NCBI GenBank assembly: GCA_964543295.1
Contig: CAZIXA010000001.1
Span: 62,001-126,000 of the forward strand
Length of the DNA: 64,000 bases
Source of the DNA: AE-B3B sp964543295
GTDB taxonomy: Bacteria; Aerophobota; Aerophobia; Aerophobales; AE-B3A
Direction of reading: 5' to 3'
Notes under the pieces: generated by a model
Database searches by the model: none
Told to the model about the DNA's origin: nothing
The model's input: the letters and a program-made list of their open reading frames with translations, nothing else
Made by a program: the position numbers and the translations under genes
In this document: positions 32,238-41,100 of the stretch, in pieces
How positions within the stretch are numbered: the stretch's first letter is position 1
How the letters are laid out: every line of letters begins with the position of its first letter

Positions 32238-34127
32238 TCATTTAATTATAGCGATCTTGCCGGTTCTCCTTTCTCCGGCAGGATTGGTGACCACCCAGAT
32301 ATAGATACCTCTGGCCAGTTCGTCTCCATCGGTATTCTTCACATCCCAGTCCCAACCATATTGACCACTCATATCCTGCTTATTTACTAACTCTCCAGCA
32401 AGCGTGAAAATACGGATCGTTGCCTGCTCAGTTAATGCGGCAAAGGTTATTCTGGTATGGCCCACCCCCGGCCTGAATGGATTAGGATAGACTATGAGAT
32501 TCTCTAAATTGGCTGCTACCAGACGCAATCTCAGCCTTCCTGATCCGTAAACATTGTCCTTACCGGCATCACCCATATCCACGGCCCAGCTCTCCAAGTA
32601 TGACTGAAGTTGGTCTGGCGTGAGGCCAACCATGGCAGAAAGAACCAGAGCCGCCGCACCGGCCACGTGAGGAGAAGAAGCTGAGGTACCGAAAAAACCA
32701 GTCGTCCCATAAGTAAAGCTACTCACTCCATCAGGAGCACTTATATCGGGTTTAATTCTCCCATCGTTGGTCGGTCCCTGAGAACTAAAGTTCTCTTGAG
32801 GCCCGGTTGTCCAGTTGGCTTGATCGATGGCTGCCGCGGTTATCACTCCAGTAGCATCAGCGGGAGCCATCAGGCTGTGAGCCACAGTTTGGTATTCTAA
32901 ATTCTGGTAAAATGTGAAAACCTTTAGTTTCTGATTACCAGTGGCGCTATATTTTCCCACAGCTATTTTGTAGGTCCCGGGAGGAGCAAGGTAATAAATT
33001 GCCTCCGCTGGTTCCTGAGTGCCAGTTTGCCAGTTTTCTGACCAATCGAGCAAGTTATAGGAAACATCATACAAGTAAAGATCGTAGTCCTGATCAGTGA
33101 CTGGCCACGAATTCCAGGTTAAGAATACATAGATATAGGCCCAACTAGTAAGCTGGATATCATTAGTTTCGTCTCCTGAGGCAAACTCGTGCCAATCATC
33201 ACCGTCAGTATCAGTAAAAGAACCCTGGTAGTGCATTTTGGCTGAATTACCGGCAGCATTAACCCAAAGAATACCGTTGGCTCTGGCGTTATCGGTAATT
33301 CCACAGATTACTCCGGCTCCGTCAGTGAAGTTTGTATTAACCCAGCCCACGGAATGGTTGATTATATCTACACCCTCTGAGATACAGTAGTCCTTGGCAT
33401 TTTCCAGGTCAACCTCATCACCTATATTGATAAGATGAAGCTGAGCCTGAGGGGCTACATCGTAGACAATTTCTGCTACCCCGGTTCCGTGCACAGCCCC
33501 TGACTCGATTCCACCTCCTGTATAATCCCTGGTGACCACAGTGGGAGGTAGATCTCCATTGGCCTGAGCTGCAGCCAGACCTATGAATCCCACATCAATA
33601 ATGGCCACCCTGGCGGTCTGACCCTCATATCCAGCACCGGTGTAAACTGAGGCATCAATCAGACTAACTCCTTCGCTGGTTACGGCCAGAGGTAAAGGTT
33701 TATAGGGAAGCCTAATGTAAGAAACACCGCTCACCTTTTCTGCCACCTCCTCAAGGACAGATACCGGGACTCTCGCTCTGATTAGATGCCTGGACCTTGC
33801 CTCAATCTTGACTCCATAGGAGATCAATCTCGCCTCATCAATAGCTGCGGCGAGATTGCCTAATGGCGGAACCAGAATAACGGTAACTCGATCATCCTGG
33901 AAGGGGATTTTCTTTTCTCGGGCGAAATCCTGGGCCACTGCCTTGCCCTCGAGGTACTTTTCCACCAACATTCCCAGGAGGCTCTCCATTTTTGGAGAAA
34001 ACTTCTTTTCCCCCACCAGGGGAGCTAAATCCTGGGCGAAAGTGAAACTCCTCATCATTCCCATAAGACCAACTACAACTAGAACTACCACTGCCCAAAT
34101 AATCTTTAACCGCATTTCTCTCTCCAT
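32238..34127 (-). CDS. Secreted subtilisin-like protease with type IX-like C-terminal domain
   Basis: 629 residues from the ATG at 34127 (MEREMRLKIIWAVVV), which has AAAGGAG nine bases upstream. Order: signal peptide (to about FAQ, 32); pro-region (to about 165); S8 catalytic domain with Asp178 (VAIIDVGFIG), His213 (HGTGVAEIV), oxyanion Asn294 (AAGNSA) and Ser482 (GTSASSPHVAG), interrupted by a beta insert (about 300-415). The last 85 residues (IVYPNPFRPGVGHTRITFAA and onward to GIYIWVVTNPAGERRTGKIA) are a FlgD-like Ig domain of the type A sorting-signal kind. It is probably exported across the outer membrane by the neighbouring SprA-like system. Confidence 0.92.
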   Translation of the reverse strand: MEREMRLKIIWAVVVLVVVGLMGMMRSFTFAQDLAPLVGEKKFSPKMESLLGMLVEKYLEGKAVAQDFAREKKIPFQDDRVTVILVPPLGNLAAAIDEARLISYGVKIEARSRHLIRARVPVSVLEEVAEKVSGVSYIRLPYKPLPLAVTSEGVSLIDASVYTGAGYEGQTARVAIIDVGFIGLAAAQANGDLPPTVVTRDYTGGGIESGAVHGTGVAEIVYDVAPQAQLHLINIGDEVDLENAKDYCISEGVDIINHSVGWVNTNFTDGAGVICGITDNARANGILWVNAAGNSAKMHYQGSFTDTDGDDWHEFASGDETNDIQLTSWAYIYVFLTWNSWPVTDQDYDLYLYDVSYNLLDWSENWQTGTQEPAEAIYYLAPPGTYKIAVGKYSATGNQKLKVFTFYQNLEYQTVAHSLMAPADATGVITAAAIDQANWTTGPQENFSSQGPTNDGRIKPDISAPDGVSSFTYGTTGFFGTSASSPHVAGAAALVLSAMVGLTPDQLQSYLESWAVDMGDAGKDNVYGSGRLRLRLVAANLENLIVYPNPFRPGVGHTRITFAALTEQATIRIFTLAGELVNKQDMSGQYGWDWDVKNTDGDELARGIYIWVVTNPAGERRTGKIAIIK

Positions 34128-34270
34128 TCTACTCTGCTCCTTTCTTGATTTTGGAATGATCAAGCCTTGTTGGGTTGGTGGTGGAAGGAGAAAGAGACTG
34201 AGGTTTATGGGGAGGCCGAATGAATCCCACTGCGGGTTCTACCATTTTAAGCGCACTTTCCTGGTTAGAT

Positions 34271-37200
34271 CTAGCGTAAAACTCCCACCAGTTTGGTTGA
34301 ACTATCGTTCTCACCGCTACTAGCTTTAGCTTTAATTCTAAAGATGTAGACCCCATTATTGACCGTCTCCTCATACATATTTTTACCGTACCAATCCCAC
34401 TCAGTTTCTTCTCCGGGAGAAGCAGATCCACTCCATTCCTTAACTATCTCTCCTTTAAGATTAAAGATCCGGATGGTGACCTCAACCGGTTGAGTGACAG
34501 AGTAGATAATCTTAACCGACTCGGTAGAGCTACCAGAACGAACCACATGGGACGAGCGAATAACAATAGAAAGAAGAGATTCCGGGTTATAATTTAGCCT
34601 TAAAGATTTTGAAAGTGCACTTTTGTTTCCTGCCTTATCCATTGACTGCACAGCAATGTAATTAGTCCCTTTAATTAATCCTATCCCACTCTTGCTAAAT
34701 TCATAGTTAGCATCAGCCGTAGCAGTACCTTGGGAGGAGTCATTAATAAATATCTCAACCTGTTGGGGGTCTGATAGCTCATCCGGTTTAGTTTCGCCGG
34801 AAACAGTTATGGAGCCAGCGGTAGAATCAAAGGAGCTTACCTGAAAACTAGGAATCTCAGGAGAGATGGTATCGTAAATAAAATAAAAATCAAAGTCATT
34901 GGTACTCCCTCCTGTAATAACTGCAGAAACATCCACCCAGTAAAGAGCATCTCGAGAATGATCGTCCACACCTGGATCAAACACAGGATCCACGCGGAAA
35001 ATTAACTCAGCCCACCCTGTTCCCTGATCGATCTTCTGACTTCCGGTGATCTGCTCAGCACTCTCATCCACCCCCTTAAATAAAGCAATGCTGGAGGAAG
35101 TTTCACTGAGTCCAAATCCACTACTTAAATTTAGTCGAAGATAGACCTCATCAATTTTACTTTTAGCAAAGACGGTGGGATTATCAGAATCAGTGGATGA
35201 GGCAAGGTCATAAAGAACTTCTCTCTTATATTCTATATAGATCTGGGAAACACTAACTGAAGGACCGACAACGCTTGCCGCAGCCGAGACCTCATTGGTA
35301 TTGGTTTCAGTGTTGCCAGCGGCATCCTGGGCTCTCACCACATAGTAGTAAGTCTGACCATCAGTGGTAGAGGTATCGGTGTAGGTGGTGGTTCCTACAG
35401 ACACGGTATAAGTAGGAGAGGAGTAATTCTCGCCCCCCGAGGTGATGGCCCGGTAGATATCATATTGAGCCACATCAGTCTCGGGAGAAGAGGGAGTCCA
35501 GTTAAGCTGGATGCCGTCGTCGGTAGTGCCAGTGGCAACAAGATTAGTGGGGGCCGGGGGAGGAGTGGTATCTGCGGTGGCTGAAGCCTCATTGGTATTG
35601 GTTTCGATGTTCCCAATACTGTCCTGAGCCCTGACCACGTAGTAATAGGTCGTTCCATCGGTGGTGGTAGTATCAGTATAGGTGGTGGTTCCAGCGGAGA
35701 CATTAGCAAGAGAGCTGGTATAGTCCTGACCTCCGGAGCTGGTGGCCCGGTAGATGTTATACTGAGCTACATCGGTCTCAGGGGAGGAAGCAGTCCAGGT
35801 AAGCTCGATGCTGCCGCCAGCAATGGCTGCAGCGGTTAAATTAGTGGGAGCGGGAGAACCGGTACCAGATGCGGTAGCAGAGACCTCATTGGTATTGGTT
35901 TCAGTGTTGCCAGCGGCATCCCGGGCCCTCACCACATAGTAGTAGGTCTGACCATCGGTAGTAGCCGAATCAGTATAGGTAGTAATTCCAGCAGAGACGG
36001 TATAAGTAGGAGAAGAATAATCTTGACCTCCCGAAATAGTGGCCCGGTAGATATCATATTGAGCCACATCAGTCTCGGGAGAAGAGGGAGTCCAGGTAAG
36101 TTTAATGCTGCCGCCGGCAATGGCGGCGGCTGAGAGATTAGTGGGAGCAGGTGGGACAGTATTGTCCAGAGTAAGACTAATGCTATTGCTAGCTGAATTT
36201 GACGCTGCATCAGTAGCCATGACCGGGACATTATGGGAATCATCGGCTGTAGTATTAACGGTGCTGATGAGATAGCTAATGACATAGACACCCTGCTCCG
36301 CCGGCTCATCTGTTTTTCCATCTCCATTATTATCCGTTCCATCGGTTCCCCAATTTTCTACCGACTCCCCTCCCGTAACATACTGATCATCTATATTGGA
36401 AAAATCTGCCGTAAAGGTGCAGCCGGTATTATGATTGGCCAGGGTAGCGGTTAAAGTAATGGTGTCTCCATCCTTATAAACAGACTTGTCTGAGGTAATA
36501 CTACTAAAGGAGGGGCCGGTAGTAATCCCTGCGGTGACTGAAGCCTCAGTGGTGTTGGTATCAGTATTGCCAGCGACATCCTGGGCTTTTATGATGTAGT
36601 AGTAGGTTGTTCCACTGGTAGTGGCGGCATCAGTGTAGGTGGCAGTCCCTTTAGAAACATAATCTAAGGGATTGGAAAAATCCTGGCCTCCAGAGGTAAG
36701 AGCGCGATAGATATTATACCGACTAACATCAGCCTCAGAGGAGGGGAGAATCCAGGTAAGCTGAATGCCTCCCCCGGTAAGAGCCGTGGCTGAGAGATTG
36801 GTGGGAGAGGGAGGAGCTGTGTTATCCAGGGTAAGAGTAGTGCTGCTCGGGGTAGAATTACCTACCCCATCGGTGGCAGTCACGGGAACAGAATAAGAGC
36901 CATCGCCTATGCTGTTTACCGTACTAATAACGTAAGTAATCACATATACGCCCTGCTCGGCCGGTTCATCTTTGTGTCCGTCTCCATTATTGTCATCCCC
37001 ATCCGTTCCCCAGTTAACCGTCGACTCTGCCCCGGTAACATACTGATCATCAATATTGGAAAAATCTGCCGTAAGAGTGCAGGCGGTATTGTGGTTGGCC
37101 AGGGTGACCGTGAGGGTGACGGTATCACCGTCCTTATAGGCAGATTTGTCCGAGGTTATGCTGCTAAAAGAAGGAGCGGGCGAGGCTTTTAATTCAAGGC

Positions 37201-37954
37201 AGGCAATGGCCCAGTCGTCATCGGAGCTGAAAGTAGCCTTGAACGTGTAGGCTCCAGCCATGGGTGCCTCCAGCTCGCCGCCCCACAGCCCATCGTCACC
37301 GTCGGGGTCGTCAGAGCCAGTGTCGCCGTCCCATAACTCGGTGATGTCGGTGGTGGGCGTGAAGGGATCGGTGTCGCCTCCACGGGTTGACGCCGCCCCA
37401 AAGATGAGCGAGTCAGCGTTCAGTGTGGTGATATCAATGGTGGCAGTCTGCAGAGGGGCAACGCCAGGGGGACCGTCGTCGGCGGCCTTCGCCCCGATGG
37501 GACTAGTCTGGTCGACGCCGGTGAAGTTCACCGCGGCGATACCGGAGGGGTTTACAGAAGAAGCGAAGTGCACGATGACATCCGCGGTCCCCACCGGGGG
37601 GTTCACTCGATACCAGAGCTCAACCTTCTGCTGGTCGGACCCGCCCCCATCCTGGGTTTTTGCCAGTGTGAGCGATTCCCCGGAGTAGGTAATGGAGTTG
37701 ACCTCGCCATCACCGCGAATCATCACGGCAACCGCCAACAGTCGATAAGCACCCGAGGCAACCGAGTGCGAGAAAATGGCATCCGAGCGCCAGGATGTAG
37801 AGGTGTCCAGAGTGTGGCTGACATAAGCCGGAGGATTAGCCGCTTGAGCGACCTTCAGCGGTAGAGCTCCCACTAGCAAAGCGATGGCCAGGATAGTCAT
37901 AGCCGTAGAGATTTGAGATAGTTTGCTCACAGTTCTTTGCGCCTCATCCATCAT
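34271..37954 (-). CDS. Large secreted protein with Ig-like and fibronectin III repeats
   Basis: 1227 residues. A signal-like helix (18-38, ends AQA) is followed by an N-terminal domain of unknown type (about 40-255) encoded in visibly GC-richer DNA. An Ig-like module comes next (SDKSAYKDGDTVTLTVTLAN, near 268), then FN3, a near-copy of the same Ig-FN3 pair (near 490-705), two more FN3 repeats (to about 900), a strand-rich region, another Ig-like module, and a FlgD-like tail (VTIRIFNLKGEIVKEWSGSA and onward). FN3 repeats share the phrases YNIYRA and TYYYVVRAQD. The tail lacks the YPNPF opening seen in the protease. It is probably a cell-surface adhesin or binding protein. Confidence 0.85.
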   Translation of the reverse strand: MMDEAQRTVSKLSQISTAMTILAIALLVGALPLKVAQAANPPAYVSHTLDTSTSWRSDAIFSHSVASGAYRLLAVAVMIRGDGEVNSITYSGESLTLAKTQDGGGSDQQKVELWYRVNPPVGTADVIVHFASSVNPSGIAAVNFTGVDQTSPIGAKAADDGPPGVAPLQTATIDITTLNADSLIFGAASTRGGDTDPFTPTTDITELWDGDTGSDDPDGDDGLWGGELEAPMAGAYTFKATFSSDDDWAIACLELKASPAPSFSSITSDKSAYKDGDTVTLTVTLANHNTACTLTADFSNIDDQYVTGAESTVNWGTDGDDNNGDGHKDEPAEQGVYVITYVISTVNSIGDGSYSVPVTATDGVGNSTPSSTTLTLDNTAPPSPTNLSATALTGGGIQLTWILPSSEADVSRYNIYRALTSGGQDFSNPLDYVSKGTATYTDAATTSGTTYYYIIKAQDVAGNTDTNTTEASVTAGITTGPSFSSITSDKSVYKDGDTITLTATLANHNTGCTFTADFSNIDDQYVTGGESVENWGTDGTDNNGDGKTDEPAEQGVYVISYLISTVNTTADDSHNVPVMATDAASNSASNSISLTLDNTVPPAPTNLSAAAIAGGSIKLTWTPSSPETDVAQYDIYRATISGGQDYSSPTYTVSAGITTYTDSATTDGQTYYYVVRARDAAGNTETNTNEVSATASGTGSPAPTNLTAAAIAGGSIELTWTASSPETDVAQYNIYRATSSGGQDYTSSLANVSAGTTTYTDTTTTDGTTYYYVVRAQDSIGNIETNTNEASATADTTPPPAPTNLVATGTTDDGIQLNWTPSSPETDVAQYDIYRAITSGGENYSSPTYTVSVGTTTYTDTSTTDGQTYYYVVRAQDAAGNTETNTNEVSAAASVVGPSVSVSQIYIEYKREVLYDLASSTDSDNPTVFAKSKIDEVYLRLNLSSGFGLSETSSSIALFKGVDESAEQITGSQKIDQGTGWAELIFRVDPVFDPGVDDHSRDALYWVDVSAVITGGSTNDFDFYFIYDTISPEIPSFQVSSFDSTAGSITVSGETKPDELSDPQQVEIFINDSSQGTATADANYEFSKSGIGLIKGTNYIAVQSMDKAGNKSALSKSLRLNYNPESLLSIVIRSSHVVRSGSSTESVKIIYSVTQPVEVTIRIFNLKGEIVKEWSGSASPGEETEWDWYGKNMYEETVNNGVYIFRIKAKASSGENDSSTKLVGVLR
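35270..36150 (-). repeat. Tandem fibronectin III repeats within the 1227-residue gene
   Basis: Three consecutive FN3-coding units of about 290 bases, with a fourth near 36540-36820, remain close at DNA level. Recurrent blocks include GAGACCTCATTGGTATTGGT and ACCACATAGTAGTA, read on the plus strand. Recent duplication or gene conversion is likely. Confidence 0.8.
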
Positions 37955-38101
37955 TATTGTTTCTTCTTTTGGATACAGGTAATATTATCTTGTAGCCATT
38001 ACATTGGCGGTGATTGTTACGTTAGAAGCGGACTTTTATCATAGCCATTTTAGTTGGCCTTAAAGATATTGTCAAACTGCCTGTCTGGGAAGTGGTTTGG
38101 C

Positions 38102-41100
38102 CTAAAATCTTATCTCTACCTCACAGTCCCCTCCCCAGAAATAATAATCCTCACCTTCCGTCACCCTATCTTCAAAATATCCCCCTTCCAATCCCAGCTT
38201 CATCTGAACGTTCTTGGCCACCTCATACCCTGCCTCACCGAACAGAGTCCACTTTTGGGTATTTCTGCTTATCCGACCAGAGGAAAGGTAATTTTTTTCT
38301 CTCTCCCGATCCAGCCCGGTAGTAAAATGGATTTTATCATCAAAGTTTATGATCCGCCGCAGAAAGGGAATCTTTTTCCCCCAGGGACAAATAGTAAAAT
38401 AATCCAGCTTTATCCCGGACAAAGAAGAGAGTTTAACTAAAATTGCTGGTTCCTCATGGTATTTTTTTCTATCCTCGGTAGAATTATAACTAACGGTTAG
38501 ACTAAGATCCTTGAGGTTCTTAAAGTCGCCTTTCCAGACGAGAGAGGGTCGATAGGTTCGCGTAGAAGATATATTCTCTTTATGGGTGATTTTCTGGACA
38601 TAGCCGCTCATCAAAAGGGAAGTGGCAAATAGTATCCGAGAGAACCTACCTATACCCAAAGGACTCTTATTCAAATCAATCTTAAGATCCAGACTGGGCC
38701 AGGTTCTGATCTTAAGAAGATAAGGAGTTCCTTCTCGCATCTTTTTTTCCCTGATGTTACTATAGTCAGTCCCCAAGTTAAGAAAATCAAAAGGTTGCCA
38801 TCTTTCTCTTAAGCTAAAATTTCCTCTCTTTAAAATGAGCCTGGTCATTCCGTCTTTTAAATCCAGAGTCTTTAGTCCCAACTGGGGGCCAAGACCCATG
38901 GGACTGGAAGTATCATGGTAAAGACCCTCCCTGGTTATTTCATATTGGGTATAGAACTTTAAGGTACTTAAGAATTGAGATTGGGGAAAGAATTCTTCCA
39001 TTCTGAGCGGCAAACTTAGGGAGATTTGAGAATGAGTGGAGATATCCCTTTTTTGGGGACTCTCAAAAGAAAAACCATCTTCTCTATAGCCGCCTTGAAA
39101 CGAAAGATGAGGGGAAAGATGAAGGAAGGAAGCCTCTGATTCTAAGTCAAATTCCTTTTCTCTCAACTTGGGCATAAAAGCTCCTTCAGACATCTCATTA
39201 ACTTTCGTCTGACTATAGGTGGGCTTGATCTTGAGATTCTCAAAGGTTTCCCACGGAAGGGTAATTCGCCACTTTCTTGTTTCCTCTTTTTTATTCTCTG
39301 CTGTATCCAGAAAAATTTCTCGCTTTTCTCCAATCTCATAGGCGGTCTGGATAGAAGTGGGTAGAAGCACAAAGCGATAAGGATTCTCATATTCTAGAGA
39401 GACCCCATAGGTATCCTCATTCTCGACCTCGGCCAGGGATTGATAATCTGTGACTTTATTTTCCACCCTCAGACCCATCCTGGGCCAGCGAGGAAGAAGA
39501 AAATCTAATCCGTAGTCTCTTTTCTCCTCCACCACCTTCCCCAATTCTTTGGTGCTCAGGGAAGTCTCTCGCACCCATAAGGTATCAGTATCCCTTCTGG
39601 TAAAATCATATGAGAGGGGGAGATACTCCAGAGGTAAGAGATTGATTCCCAGGTGATATTCTCTCATCCGCTGATTAGTAGGAAGTACCCCTATAGTTCG
39701 GAATACCGCATCCAATGTCTTATATTCACTACTAATGGAGAGAAACTTTCCCAGCTCCATCTTTAATCCCACTCGGTTAGCAAAACCCTCCTCTTTTTTT
39801 ACTCCCGAGAGAAAGATGTCATTAAAGTAAACTCCTTTGTCAGGATTAGAATTGAAATTACTTCTTGTTCCTATTCTCAACTGCTTGATCTCTCGCAGAG
39901 AGACGCTTCCCTGGGAAGCTAAATCAGCAAAATCAGCCTTTATCAGCCGCCAGCCACTAAAGTCTACCGTAACTTCCTTTTCTAAATATTCTCCTCCATC
40001 ACTAACATCTGAGCCTATACGAAGATAGGCAGAATAGGTATTTTCCTGGCTGCATTCATCAGAACCCCGAATCCAGAAATTAAGAGTTTGATAACTGGAG
40101 TAGTCTTTAGGACTGATGAAGGTCTGCTGAACATAACCCTCATCTCCCCTGGCCAGGCCATAAAGAAAAAGGGCTCCTTCTTTTTTTCTTTTGTGCTCGC
40201 GGGTTTCAAAATCTCCGTACATCTCGTCATAGTAGCTGCGAAAACCCTCATCGTCAAAGGGATTATAATCTGGATTATCCTGATTATTTATGGCTTCAAC
40301 TGTTAAATTCTTTTTCTGCCAGCGATCCCCCGAAATGCTTATGACAGCAAATGTAAGACGTGCCGAACCGGGGTTGCCTTGAACCCACATACGAAGATGT
40401 TTAACTATCTGGTTCACCTCATCCCAATTAGAACTCCTGGCTAAGGGAATAGTGACCTTTCTCCATCCCACCCAGTTGATTTTTAAATCTGGCTCAATCG
40501 TGTCTCCATATTGAGAATAGTTTTCATTAGTGCTCAAATTACCATCTCCGTCAAGATCCTCAGTGTCCAGTTTTCCGTTACCACTTCCTATAAGTTCTCC
40601 ACCCAGGTCAATACCGGTGTCCTCTCCCGGATTAAGCTTTCCATCCCCATTTTTGTCCTCGGTGTCTAACTCACCATCCCCATCAGCATCTTCACTCACC
40701 ACCCCCAGATCAAACCATAATCTCTCTCCCTGGCCGTCGCCTTTAATCCATAGCTCAAGAGAGCTTCTCTCGCTATAATCCCTTCCTACTTTCGAGATAG
40801 AATAAACTAAACTCTCCCAACTCTCGGGCATGGAAAAATCAAAATTGAGAACCAGAACCTCTATTTTGTCCCGACTCCAGTCAGGATTAATATCCTCACC
40901 AGGAATATCTTCATTGAGGATGTCAACCCCGACCCTTTCTCCCAAACTCGCCAGATCCGGCCTACTTCCGAGCCACCAGGCATCCTTATCCATAGATAAA
41001 TCATCGCTAATTTTGGTAGATTCAAAGTTCTCTATAATGGCCTTGCCAAAGGTGTTGGGATTGTACACGCTTCTGGCAACTTCTCCTGAAACCTGTAGAT

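Noticed and set aside
35270..36820. Regularly spaced repeats that might suggest a CRISPR array.
   Set aside because: The period is about 290 bases and the repeats are in frame within a fibronectin III coding sequence.
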